Shown: positions 51,417 through 60,131 of the stretch, piece after piece
Layout of the letters: each line of letters begins with the position of its first letter
Numbering within the stretch: position 1 is the first letter of the stretch
DNA from: CALARM01 sp964431735
GTDB lineage: Bacteria; Vulcanimicrobiota; SpSt-956; JAKJGF01
NCBI GenBank assembly: GCA_964431735.1
Contig: CAYSLJ010000001.1
Coordinates: 1 to 64,000, forward strand
Direction: 5' to 3'
DNA: 64,000 nt
Position numbers and translations under genes: made by a program
The notes under the pieces: model-generated
What the model saw: only the letters and a program-made list of their open reading frames with translations
What the model was told of the DNA's origin: nothing
Databases searched by the model: none

Positions 51417-52485
51417 TTCTTCCTTTTTTCTGTATTTCTTCAAGTGTTTCTGTAACCCTTACGCCGAATTTTTCATCTATAACAACTACTTCTCCTCTGG
51501 CAACCAGTTTATTATTTACCATAAGATCTATAGGTTCACCGGCAAGTCTGTCCAGTTCAAAAACAGAACCGCTTCCCATATCCAGAACATCTTTCAGATA
51601 TAGTACGGCCCTTCCCAGTACTGCTGTGAGTTTCATAGGTACATCAAGGAATAAGTCAATAGAATTGGAAGGTCCTCTGTCTCTTGAAGGTACTAACTGG
51701 GAAAATTTGGCAGGTTTTACAATCATTTCCTGCTCTGTTTTTCCCGGCATCTGATATGGTATTTCTGCCTGATAAGATTTCTGCTGTGTTACAGCAGGTT
51801 CTTCAAAGTCGTAGACAGGTATGGAACTAACCGGTTTTGAAGTAACTTTTTCTTCCTGTAATGGAGGTAATTCGGAAAGATTTATTTCCGACTGTGATAC
51901 GGGAACCGGTTCAGGAGCCGATTCGGCACCTTTACCTGAAAGATAATTAATCCAGTTTCTGGGTATCTGATACAGGAAATAACTGTCTATCAAACTTCCG
52001 ACTGAGAGGCTGAAATAAAGTTCTATTGACTCTTCTTTTGGCTCAGGCAAATTCCCCGGCATAGTTATTACTGAAATTTCGGGAAAGGAGAAGTTTATCT
52101 TTTTATTTATTTTACCTGATATGGTAGTAATTGTAGAACTCACTACCTGACTTGCTATTTCACTGAATACACTTTGATGGAGATCATCTAAATCTACAAC
52201 GGAAATATCTATTTTTTCTCCCATTGCCAGCTGTGTAAAGGGAATGGCATCTTTTAATTTAAATAACATTCTGTCATAGCCGGAAAAACCTTCTATATAA
52301 TCTGTTTTTATGGATAAACATTGTTCTGTAAAGGCATCATCTATTTTTAAATTTAAGTCTTTTGTGGTAATACTTATAGGCTCTTCAGAGAGTGAAGAAA
52401 GGACTATTTCCAGTGATTGCACGAAAGCTTCATCCAGAATAGATATTATTTCTTTCTCTGAAGATATGAGTTCCGATCTGTTCAA
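51412..52485 (-). CDS. fliY: Flagellar motor switch protein FliY/FliN
   Basis: The 357-residue protein starts at a TTG seven bases after AAGGAGG. The N-terminal ~180 residues resemble the CheC/FliY phosphatase-like domain (DLDDLHQSVFSEIASQVVSS). A proline-rich linker (about 195-265) leads to a C-terminal SpoA (FliN) domain: DLFLDVPMKLTAVLGRAVL, VFELDRLAGEPIDLMVNNKL and VIDEKFGVRVTETLE. The CheC-type active-site residues are not clear, so CheY-P phosphatase activity is uncertain. It would form the lower C-ring. No fliM lies next to it. The stop codon comes from the family B element. Confidence 0.9.
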   Translation of the reverse strand: MNRSELISSEKEIISILDEAFVQSLEIVLSSLSEEPISITTKDLNLKIDDAFTEQCLSIKTDYIEGFSGYDRMLFKLKDAIPFTQLAMGEKIDISVVDLDDLHQSVFSEIASQVVSSTITTISGKINKKINFSFPEISVITMPGNLPEPKEESIELYFSLSVGSLIDSYFLYQIPRNWINYLSGKGAESAPEPVPVSQSEINLSELPPLQEEKVTSKPVSSIPVYDFEEPAVTQQKSYQAEIPYQMPGKTEQEMIVKPAKFSQLVPSRDRGPSNSIDLFLDVPMKLTAVLGRAVLYLKDVLDMGSGSVFELDRLAGEPIDLMVNNKLVARGEVVVIDEKFGVRVTETLEEIQKKGRT

Positions 52486-52504
52486 CCTTTTTCCTCCTTA
52501 TATT

Positions 52505-52556
52505 CGTGACGCGTGACGCGTAACGCGTAACGCGTTGCATCACCCCCCACTACTCA
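52505..52556. repeat. Facing heptamer arrays between fliY and motB
   Basis: CGTGACG, CGTGACG, CGTAACG, CGTAACG read away from the fliY start. They meet TGCATCA, CCCCCCA, CTACTCA units that read, on the other strand, away from the motB stop. Confidence 0.9.
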
Positions 52557-53338
52557 CTGATTGAAACTTTCCCGTTAACTGCTGATTTGTTAATCATAAT
52601 GGTAATATCTACTCTTCTGTTAATAGACCTGTTATATTCGGAATTATTGGGTACTTTCGGCCTGTATTCTCCGTAACCGGCAGCAGAAATTCTCCAGGGA
52701 TCTATATGTCCTTTTTCTATAAGATATCTTGCCACATTTGTTGCTCTGGCAGTAGATAACTCCCAGTTTGAAGGATAGTTCCCCGATTGTATCGGTAAAT
52801 TACATGTATATCCTTCCACTCTTATATTTGCCTTTTCAGGTAAATCTTTACAGAGACCGGAAATAGTATTGAGCACCTGAGCCGTGTCACCTTTAATGTC
52901 GGCACTGCCTCTCGCGAAAAACCCTTTCCCTGTATTAAGGCTGATAGTAAGTTCATTTTCATTTACTTCTATATTTATAGCCTTGCCGAGTTTTTCCTTC
53001 TTCAACTGACTTGAAAGAAGGTTTCCCAGATCATTCAGAAGAGGATTTATGTCTTCTCTTTTTTCCTCTTCATACATTTTATCAGCAATTTCATCCTGCA
53101 TTATTATTTCTGTAATGCCTGTATATTTTCCTTCTGCTGCTCCTCCCGGAATAATACCTGGTTCAGTAGTAAAATTTCTCTGAAGGGCAAATGATATGGG
53201 ATTAAGCTTTGACGCCTTTACCTCTGCAATTGCATACATAACAACAAAAAAAACCATTAGAAGTGTTATCATATCAGCATAAGTTATAAGCCATCTCTCT
53301 TCGTTTTCTTCTTCTGTATGTCTCTTATTACGCTTCAA
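52550..53338 (-). CDS. motB: Flagellar motor stator protein MotB
   Basis: I chose the TTG at 53,338 (M-K-R-N-K-R-H), eight bases after AGGAG; an earlier TTG at 53,356 is ahead of that site. The protein has about 262 residues. A single membrane helix follows RWLITYADMITLLM, with the proton-binding D22 in it. A plug region and an OmpA-like peptidoglycan-binding domain follow (IRVEGYTCNLP, SNWELSTARATNVARYLIEK, NRSINRRVDITI). The last S-E-stop is encoded by GTGAGTA-type heptamers. Confidence 0.94.
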   Translation of the reverse strand: MKRNKRHTEEENEERWLITYADMITLLMVFFVVMYAIAEVKASKLNPISFALQRNFTTEPGIIPGGAAEGKYTGITEIIMQDEIADKMYEEEKREDINPLLNDLGNLLSSQLKKEKLGKAINIEVNENELTISLNTGKGFFARGSADIKGDTAQVLNTISGLCKDLPEKANIRVEGYTCNLPIQSGNYPSNWELSTARATNVARYLIEKGHIDPWRISAAGYGEYRPKVPNNSEYNRSINRRVDITIMINKSAVNGKVSISE

Positions 53339-53476
53339 AATACACTCTCCTATCAAAATAAATTATTCTCCTTTCTCATGATAACATCTTCCACATTACT
53401 TTTATACCGGTCTTTATGTCTATTTCGCGCTGAAAAGAGACTTAGAGATTATACTCAGGCCATAGTTCTTTCGGAC

Positions 53477-54256
53477 TCAGTAATTCTTTTTTGCCATTAT
53501 GCGGGCTCTGTCCTCTTCATTTAAATAGGTACACAATTTTTCCATAACTATAAGAGATGAATCCCCTGAACCTATAGAGAGAACTCCTGCCAGGATCATC
53601 TCTTTAATCAGTATTGCTTCTTCTCTTCTTGCCTTGAGTTTTGCAGCAAGAGGCAAAAATATGAGATTGGCAAAGGATACGCCGTAGAAGGTTGCAATAA
53701 ATGCTGTAGCTATACCTGCTGCTATCTTGTCAGGTTCTCCCAGGTTACCCATTACATGAATAAGGCCCATAACGGTACCAATAATACCAAGGGTAGGTGA
53801 AAATCCACCCATGGCTCTCAGAAATTTTTCATAAATTTTTTCCTGTTCTTCCCATATAATCAGTTCTGATTCCATAATAGTTCTCACATCATCTATACTG
53901 TTTCCGTCTATAAGCAGTTGCAGACTTTTTTTGAAAAATGGATCCTTCTGTATTTTTAACTCCGGTTCCAGTATTAACAGCCCGCTGTGTCGGGCTTTTT
54001 TTGCATATCCTGTTATTACGGGAATAATATCTACCGCCTTCTGTTTCCCCGGAGAAAAACATCTCCTCAGAGCATCAGGAAATCCTTTTAATTGTTCCAT
54101 TGTAAATCCTGTACAGGCAGCAGCAAATGTTCCTACACCTACTATACAGAAGGCAGATAATTTTAACAGAGAATCAAATCTCAGACCTTCTAATTTTGCT
54201 CCTACCAGTATGGCCATCCATCCTAATAATAAACCTGTTACAGTTAAAAGATCCAT
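53477..54256 (-). CDS. motA: Flagellar motor stator protein MotA
   Basis: The 259-residue protein has four membrane helices. DLLTVTGLLLGWMAILVGAK, RAMGGFSPTLGIIGTVMGLIHV and ATFYGVSFANLIFLPLAAKL are family blocks, with proline and charged residues of the cytoplasmic loop between them. With MotB it forms the ion channel that drives rotation. GAGG lies eight bases before the ATG. A heptamer array (GGTGACG, CGTGACG, CGTAATA; 54,276-54,296) reads away from its start. Confidence 0.95.
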   Translation of the reverse strand: MDLLTVTGLLLGWMAILVGAKLEGLRFDSLLKLSAFCIVGVGTFAAACTGFTMEQLKGFPDALRRCFSPGKQKAVDIIPVITGYAKKARHSGLLILEPELKIQKDPFFKKSLQLLIDGNSIDDVRTIMESELIIWEEQEKIYEKFLRAMGGFSPTLGIIGTVMGLIHVMGNLGEPDKIAAGIATAFIATFYGVSFANLIFLPLAAKLKARREEAILIKEMILAGVLSIGSGDSSLIVMEKLCTYLNEEDRARIMAKKNY

Positions 54257-54349
54257 CTTTAACCTCTTCAGGTATTGGTGACGCGTGACGCGTAATAATA
54301 CCCTTTTATTACATTATAAAATATTTATGTTCACATCAGTCAATAATCT

Positions 54350-54556
54350 TTAAGATTTTTCTACCGGTGAAGTTATTCGGCGGCGAAATATTACTACCTT
54401 CTCTATAATATCTGCCGGTTTTTCTTTCACTACATATTTATACCCGTTTGTCAGAGTTATCACCGTATCAGGCGTTTCCTCTATACATTGTATCAGATCG
54501 GAATTCACCACTACAGACATGTTATTGAGTCTTGTAAGTTCTATCATACGTTTCAT
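54350..54556 (-). CDS. flbD: Flagellar protein FlbD
   Basis: The 68-residue protein reads MKRMIELTRLNNMSVVVNSD, then LIQCIEETPDTVITLTNGYK and ends near VVIFRRRI. This matches the short FlbD family usually found between flgE and motA. Its function is not well defined. The ribosome site GAAGGG is close to the ATG. Confidence 0.93.
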   Translation of the reverse strand: MKRMIELTRLNNMSVVVNSDLIQCIEETPDTVITLTNGYKYVVKEKPADIIEKVVIFRRRITSPVEKS

Positions 54557-54565
54557 TTCCCTTCA

Positions 54566-54696
54566 TTAAGAGACTGTAAGAAAATAACCCTGGCAAATTA
54601 TTAGAATGGTTATCATCCTCGCGTCACGCGTTACGCGTTACGCGTCACGATATAGACTGTAAATATGATGAGGTTATTTCTTGACAACCCCTAAGT
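54566..54696 (+). repeat. TIR element, family B, copy 4
   Basis: TTAAGAGACTGTAAGAAAAT at the left and TTATTTCTTGACAACCCCTA at the right. The core is CGTCACG, CGTTACG, CGTTACG, CGTCACG. The outer sequence is nearly identical to copy 2 but the heptamer core is in the opposite orientation. Confidence 0.9.
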
Positions 54697-54710
54697 GCGT
54701 CACTAACCCA

Positions 54711-55955
54711 TTATCTGATCAAATTATTGACTTCTGCAAGCATATCACTTGCAGTGGTTATAACCTTTGAATTTGCCTGGAAAGCTCTCTGTGTAACAAT
54801 CATCTTTGTAAATTCATCAGATAGTTCCACATTGGAATCTTCAAGATATTCGGCTGTAATACTGCCTCTCTGCCCTGACAGGGGTACATCTATCTGGTTA
54901 AGTCCTGAATTGGGTGTTTGAATAAAGAGATTACTGCCTGTCCTGAGAAGTCCTTCTGGATTACTGAACGTAGCAAGGGATACCTGGCCTATTTCTCTGA
55001 ACTGTCCGTTTGTAGCAGAAGCAATAATAACACCGTCGTTGCCTATGGTAAAGCCATTTACCGTTCCCAGGGAATATCCGTCCTGATCGCTTGCAGCAAG
55101 AGTATTTTCACCTCTTAACTGGGTTGTATCTTCAAAAGTGGGATTAATGGAAAGAGCGTCTGCACCGTTGGGAGGAGCAATCGTATAGGTAATGGGATTT
55201 ATAGTACTGTTTGCCACGTCGAACTGCCCGTTTACGTCATAGGCAAGTGTTCCTGTTCCTGTTGCAGCATTACCGTCTATCTGGGCAGTATAATCCCATG
55301 TAGAGGGAGGCCCCATGTTCATTTTGGTAAAGGTCATAGTTAACGTATGGGGATTACCGAGTGAATCGTAGATCTGACTGGTAGTATTGTACGTAGTTGT
55401 TACAGCGCTGTTACCGTCAAGGTTTCCGTTATAGAGTATATTCCTTGTAGGGCCTGCAAAACTGTCAACGCCTATAGGTATGTTTATCGGTACAAGCTGT
55501 GTCGTATCTATAACCAGTTCACCTGTAACAGGGTCTGGTATGACACCATATCCCATTACTTTGTGACCGAATGCATCTACCAGATTATTCTGTGAATCGA
55601 GAGTGAAGGAACCGTCTCTTGTATAAAGATAGTCCGTGCTTCCAGTTTCCAGACTCTGAAGAACAAAAAAACCGTTTCCTTCAATGGCCATATCGGTAGA
55701 CCTTCCTGTAGAAGTGAGATTACCCTGTTTGAAATTTTGATCTACAGAACCCAGTCTTGTGCCGAGTCCCACCTGAAGGGGGTTGGAACTCCTTGTGGCA
55801 CTTCTCAGGGTTGTGGCAAATACCTCTTTATAGGTTATTCTTGAACCTTTATATCCCGTAGTTCCTACATTCGCAATATTATTACCTATAACATCAAGGC
55901 CGTTACTGAAATTCCTGAGACCTGTAACACCTGTCATAAGAGCTCTTAAACTCAT
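54711..55955 (-). CDS. flgE: Flagellar hook protein FlgE
   Basis: The 414-residue protein starts SLRALMTGVTGLRNFSNGLD and VIGNNIANVGTTGYKGSRIT, the N-terminal rod/hook heptad region. It ends EFTKMIVTQRAFQANSKVIT with a matching C-terminal helix. The middle (LTMTFTKMNMGPPSTWDYTA, NPLQVGLGTRLGSV) matches hook proteins. AAGGAGG is well placed before the ATG. It follows flgD in the same direction by 3 bp. Confidence 0.96.
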   Translation of the reverse strand: MSLRALMTGVTGLRNFSNGLDVIGNNIANVGTTGYKGSRITYKEVFATTLRSATRSSNPLQVGLGTRLGSVDQNFKQGNLTSTGRSTDMAIEGNGFFVLQSLETGSTDYLYTRDGSFTLDSQNNLVDAFGHKVMGYGVIPDPVTGELVIDTTQLVPINIPIGVDSFAGPTRNILYNGNLDGNSAVTTTYNTTSQIYDSLGNPHTLTMTFTKMNMGPPSTWDYTAQIDGNAATGTGTLAYDVNGQFDVANSTINPITYTIAPPNGADALSINPTFEDTTQLRGENTLAASDQDGYSLGTVNGFTIGNDGVIIASATNGQFREIGQVSLATFSNPEGLLRTGSNLFIQTPNSGLNQIDVPLSGQRGSITAEYLEDSNVELSDEFTKMIVTQRAFQANSKVITTASDMLAEVNNLIR

Positions 55956-55958
55956 AAT

Positions 55959-56393
55959 TTATTCCTCCTTTTTCAAAATTTCCTGAATCTGGTCAGGATC
56001 ATATTCATTTCCATTTACTACGATTTTAGGAGAACCGTCCTGCATGACTACTTTTTCTACTGTTCCTGTAATTTCCTTGCCTGAATCGTCTTTTATTACT
56101 ACGGATTTATCTATAAAACTGGCGGCCTGATTGACCATCTGAAAGCTCATAAGTTTTTCAAAGGATGAATTCAGATTATTCATCTGTTCAAGTGAACTGA
56201 ACTGTGCAAGCTGGGCGATGAATTCCGTATTATCTGTAGGGCTGAGAGGATCCTGATTCTGTAACTGTTTTATCAGAAGTTCCAGAAATTGATCTTTCCC
56301 GAGTTCATTTTTTGTGCTGCTCTTTTTAGTGGCTTCTGTCCCGGATGTAGTCCCTGTGCCTGTAACACCGGTTACTGCATTTACCTGTGACAT
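55959..56393 (-). CDS. flgD: Flagellar hook cap protein FlgD
   Basis: I chose the ATG at 56,393 (MSQVNAVTGV), seven bases after AAGGAGG; the longer TTG and ATG starts overlap the site. The product has 144 residues. LGKDQFLELLIKQLQNQDPL and TEFIAQLAQFSSLEQMNNLN are the conserved FlgD N-terminal domain. The C-terminal part (VVIKDDSGKEITGTVEKVVM) is short, without the FnIII/Tudor domains of longer FlgD proteins, as in Firmicutes. Confidence 0.94.
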   Translation of the reverse strand: MSQVNAVTGVTGTGTTSGTEATKKSSTKNELGKDQFLELLIKQLQNQDPLSPTDNTEFIAQLAQFSSLEQMNNLNSSFEKLMSFQMVNQAASFIDKSVVIKDDSGKEITGTVEKVVMQDGSPKIVVNGNEYDPDQIQEILKKEE

Positions 56394-56407
56394 ATTCATT
56401 CCTCCTT

Positions 56408-58114
56408 TCAAACGAAATAATCCATCTGGCTTGTAGTGATTTTATTATTTAACTGAAGAGAATAATCTTCCTTATCGTTTTTTATAGGATCTCCATATCT
56501 TTTCCCATTGAAATCAGGCATATATTGCTGAAATCCTGATGAAGATCTGTCTTCTGTAGCAACAGAAAAATTTCCCAGTTTCAGTCCCTGTTCTGAAAGT
56601 GATTGTTTCAATTGATTTAATTGTTCTGATAAAAGGTCTCCTGCCTGTTTGTTCTGCGTGATAAATCTGGCAGATACCTCTCCCGTGGCAGCCAGGTTGA
56701 CTTCTACCCGCATTTTTCCGAGACTTTCAGGCTCAAGTGTAATAGTTGCCATAGAATTTTTATCTTTACTGTGCCAGTCAATTCTCTTTACTATCTGTGA
56801 TGTCAGATCAACAGACGTAATATCAGTTTTCATTTCACTGTTCTTTGTAAGTTCAGGATGGAGTCTGTTATAAGTTATATTTTCAAGAGTCTTTTGTTGA
56901 ATGAGGAAAAGATCCTTTTCTTCTTTCCCTGACGTATCGGTATGAGTATGTTCTGTTTCTTTCCCTGAATTTTTATGAACTTTTACCGCCTGCTCAAGAG
57001 AAGATACGATAGAATTTGCTTCTGATATAATATCTGATACATTCTTTTTTTTGTCAGAAGAAGAATCTGTTTTTCTGTCAAACAAATTCAATAGATCCTG
57101 TACTTTTGCCAGAAAGGGCGATTTTTCTATAATACCCTGGAGATCTTTATAGTCTGATTTCTTTATAATATCTTTCAGAGTATCACCGGCTTCTAAAAGC
57201 TGTGAAAGCAATTCTTTGATAGATGAAACTGTGTCAGGTAATTCTTCTGATGTACCTGCTGAATTTATTAAATCTTTAAGGGATTGAGAGATTTTTTCCA
57301 GAAGTTCTTTAAAACCTCTATCTGTAATAATATTATCTTTAAGAACAGTTTCCGAAATGATATGTGTCTCATCAGAAGATTCCTGTATGGCTGCTACAGG
57401 CATTTCCCCTTCGAGTAAAGATATAGAATCATCTTTACTGAATTTTGATATGATACCGGCCAGTTCTTGACCGATAGAACTTTCCGGCTGAAGTCCTGTC
57501 AGCATATGAGCCAGTTCTTTATTTTCAGAACCTTTATTCTGAAGTTCCGACAGAATATGAGCCAGTTCTTTATTTTCAGAACCTTTATTCTGAAGTTCCG
57601 ACAGAATATGAGCCAGTTCTTTATTTTCAGAACCTTTATTCTGAAACTCTGCTACAATACCGGTCAGTTCTTTATCTGTAGAACTTTGAAGCTGTGGCAG
57701 CATATCAGCCAACTCCTTATTTGTATTCGTCGAAAGTTCTGCCAGAATATCAGTCAGTTCTTTATTAAATGATATGGAAGGAACTGAAATTTCATCTACT
57801 GCCATTTCACCTGATGTTGCTTCTCCCGTATTGCAGTCATTCTTAATATAATTCTTCAGATTATCAAGAAATCCTAACTGTGCGGCAAAGTAGAAAAATG
57901 GATCTGACAGAAGATCTTTCATATCTTTTTCATCATCTGTAAGAGTATTTTCGAAAATTTCTCCCTTTAAAGACATACTTCCTTTCTCATTTAGTTTTTC
58001 TGCAAGGATATTACGAAAAGATATGTTTCCATCACTCTGGACGGTTTTTTCAGTAAATGTATTTCCTTTCCCTGTACCATTTAGCATCTGTACCAGACAG
58101 GTATTTATATTCAT
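56408..58114 (-). CDS. fliK: Flagellar hook-length control protein FliK
   Basis: The 568-residue protein starts after AGGAGGTG. The first ~400 residues are variable and include a run of about seven 15-17-residue repeats of the type NKELAHILSELQNKGSE, three encoded by identical 51-bp DNA units. The C-terminal domain carries the FliK substrate-switch core ATITLEPESLGKMRVEVNLA and LLSEQLNQLKQSLSEQGLKL. FliK measures hook length and triggers the FlhB switch, so the repeat number could set hook length. The family is known for divergent N-termini. Confidence 0.92.
   Translation of the reverse strand: MNINTCLVQMLNGTGKGNTFTEKTVQSDGNISFRNILAEKLNEKGSMSLKGEIFENTLTDDEKDMKDLLSDPFFYFAAQLGFLDNLKNYIKNDCNTGEATSGEMAVDEISVPSISFNKELTDILAELSTNTNKELADMLPQLQSSTDKELTGIVAEFQNKGSENKELAHILSELQNKGSENKELAHILSELQNKGSENKELAHMLTGLQPESSIGQELAGIISKFSKDDSISLLEGEMPVAAIQESSDETHIISETVLKDNIITDRGFKELLEKISQSLKDLINSAGTSEELPDTVSSIKELLSQLLEAGDTLKDIIKKSDYKDLQGIIEKSPFLAKVQDLLNLFDRKTDSSSDKKKNVSDIISEANSIVSSLEQAVKVHKNSGKETEHTHTDTSGKEEKDLFLIQQKTLENITYNRLHPELTKNSEMKTDITSVDLTSQIVKRIDWHSKDKNSMATITLEPESLGKMRVEVNLAATGEVSARFITQNKQAGDLLSEQLNQLKQSLSEQGLKLGNFSVATEDRSSSGFQQYMPDFNGKRYGDPIKNDKEDYSLQLNNKITTSQMDYFV
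57508..57660. repeat. 51-bp tandem repeat inside fliK
   Basis: Three consecutive 51-bp units start at 57,508, 57,559 and 57,610. The first two are identical and the third diverges in its last 15 bases. Each encodes 17 residues, so copy-number changes keep the frame. Confidence 0.93.
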
Positions 58115-58156
58115 ATAGCACCTCCTGTTTATTCCTGATGTTTAACTGGTGTGGTT

Positions 58157-58729
58157 TCAGTGATCATTACTCACAGTGTCTTCTGTCTTTTTTTTCTCCA
58201 GTATTTTAATACTTATTACTCCTGCTCTTTCAGGCTCGAAAGCTGTAAGGATTTCAGCTACTACTTTAGGTTTCATGGCAGAAAAGATATTTATTATTAT
58301 ATCGTCGTCAAATTTCGCCAGTATAAGAGCAGCCTGTTTTGGTTCCATAGACGTATATATCTGTGCCAGTTCTTCATACCCTTCGGGAGAATATTCTTTT
58401 TTCCCTGTTGCAGGATAAGATATCTTATTTTTATCCTGTGTATTTCCTGGGAAAACATCAAGATATCTGTCATCATGGGGTTTAATTTTATCTTTTATTT
58501 CGTAGTTACTGTCTTCCAGTTTATATTTTTGAAGGTCTCCTTTTTCTTCATTTATGAGAGTGTTTACCATATATTGCCTGTCCAGTCCCAGTGTGGTTGA
58601 AACATAGGGTATATCCGATATATAATAAGATACCTTTGAACCTATCTGAAAGGTATTTGTTTTATACAGCCAGATAAAAGCTCCCGTTATACCCAGTAAT
58701 ATGATGATTAATACAGGTATTAATTTCAA
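58157..58729 (-). CDS. motE: MotE-like protein (MgtE N-domain family)
   Basis: I chose the TTG at 58,729, eight bases after GGGAGG; the longer frame overlaps fliI. The product has 190 residues. A membrane helix opens it (KLIPVLIIILLGITGAFIWL). The C-terminal domain, EGYEELAQIYTSMEPKQAAL and IINIFSAMKPKVVAEILTAF, is the MgtE/FliG-like helical fold of MotE (YlxF), a chaperone of MotC or an export-linked protein in other species. It stands where fliJ-motE occur in Firmicutes; no separate fliJ is present. Confidence 0.8.
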   Translation of the reverse strand: MKLIPVLIIILLGITGAFIWLYKTNTFQIGSKVSYYISDIPYVSTTLGLDRQYMVNTLINEEKGDLQKYKLEDSNYEIKDKIKPHDDRYLDVFPGNTQDKNKISYPATGKKEYSPEGYEELAQIYTSMEPKQAALILAKFDDDIIINIFSAMKPKVVAEILTAFEPERAGVISIKILEKKKTEDTVSNDH

Positions 58730-58730
58730 A

Positions 58731-60059
58731 TCAGTTTCCTCCCATACTGCCAAACATGCCGATAAGGGAAGATATTGTATCGGAATATCTGGGTTTTTCT
58801 TCAACCTTCTGTTTCAAAAAATTCATTATAGGGTCATTCATTTTAATGGCATAATCAATTTTAGGATTTGAACCGGCTTTATATGCCCCTATTTCAATGA
58901 GATCCTTTGCTTCATTATAGGTAGAAATAGTATTCCTGAGTTTTCCCGCACAGGTAAGATGTTTTTCAGACACTACTGCCGGCATGACACGGCTTACACT
59001 CTGAAGAACATCTATGGCAGGATAGTGATTTTGATGGGCCATTTTACGGGATAATACTATATGGCCGTCCAGTATTGATCTTACAGCATCTGCTATAGGT
59101 TCATTCATGTCGTCTCCATCTACGAGAACCGTATATATGGCAGTTATTGTACCTGTAGAAGATGTTCCTGCTCTTTCGAGCAGTTTCGGAAGAAGAGCAA
59201 AGACAGAAGGTGTATAACCTCTTGTTGTCGGAGGTTCTCCTGCTGCAAGTCCGACCTCTCTCTGTGACATGGCAAATCTTGTAACAGAGTCCATGAGTAA
59301 CATGACATTTAATCCCTGATCCCTGAAATATTCCGCAATGGTTGTGCCTACAAGTGCCCCTTTCATTCTGACGAGAGGTGATTGATCAGATGTTGCAACT
59401 ACTACGACAGAACGTTTTATACCTTCTTCTCCGAGATCTTTTTCAATGAATTCTTTAAGTTCTCTCCCTCTTTCTCCTATAAGAGCAATAACGTTAACAT
59501 CTGCTTCACTGTTACGGGCTATCATACCGAGAAGTGTACTTTTTCCGACGCCGCTCCCTGCGAAAAGGCCTATTCTCTGTCCTTTACCACAGGTTATTTC
59601 ACTGTCTATGGCTTTAATTCCGAGAGCTATAGGATGGACGATTCTATCCCTTTCCATAGGATTTGGCGGTGAATTGTATATGGGAACTTCTCTGTGATAT
59701 TTTTTTATTTCTCCTTTACCATCTATAGGGTTCCCCAGACCATCCAGGACTCTTCCCAGTAATTCGTTTCCCACACGGATTTTAAGAGGGCCGCTGCTGG
59801 TCTGGACAAAAGCACTGGAAGCTATACCGTCCATGTTTCCAAGGGGCATCAGTATGACAAACCCTTCTTTGAAGCCCACTATTTCGGTAGGTATAAATTC
59901 CCCTGATTTTTTACGGATATAACAGAGATCTCCTACTGAACCGGCAGGCCCTTCCGATTCTATTGTAACACCTATAAGGCGTTTCACCCTTCCGTATACC
60001 TTCAGGGTATCCAGGTCTTTCAGCATTGATTTGTATTTATCCAGACTGATTGTTTCCAT
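58731..60059 (-). CDS. fliI: Flagellum-specific ATPase FliI
   Basis: The 442-residue protein has the F1-beta-like fold: Walker A GSGVGKST (168-175), ALIGERGRELKEFIEKDLGE, VMLLMDSVTRFAMSQREVGL and AGEPPTTRGYTPSVFALLPK. The gene ends GGAGGAAACTGA, which also supplies the ribosome site for motE. FliI energises loading of export substrates at the flagellar base. GGAG precedes the ATG. Confidence 0.97.
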   Translation of the reverse strand: METISLDKYKSMLKDLDTLKVYGRVKRLIGVTIESEGPAGSVGDLCYIRKKSGEFIPTEIVGFKEGFVILMPLGNMDGIASSAFVQTSSGPLKIRVGNELLGRVLDGLGNPIDGKGEIKKYHREVPIYNSPPNPMERDRIVHPIALGIKAIDSEITCGKGQRIGLFAGSGVGKSTLLGMIARNSEADVNVIALIGERGRELKEFIEKDLGEEGIKRSVVVVATSDQSPLVRMKGALVGTTIAEYFRDQGLNVMLLMDSVTRFAMSQREVGLAAGEPPTTRGYTPSVFALLPKLLERAGTSSTGTITAIYTVLVDGDDMNEPIADAVRSILDGHIVLSRKMAHQNHYPAIDVLQSVSRVMPAVVSEKHLTCAGKLRNTISTYNEAKDLIEIGAYKAGSNPKIDYAIKMNDPIMNFLKQKVEEKPRYSDTISSLIGMFGSMGGN

Positions 60060-60131
60060 TGTTAATTCTCCGTTTTTTCAGGTATTGTAACAACTTATGG
60101 TTATTTTCCTGGCATTACAGGTCACGATCTT

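Noticed and set aside
57467..57772. A plus-strand ORF with internal repeats opposite fliK
   Set aside because: It is the shadow of the 51-bp fliK repeats; fliK is clearly the real gene.
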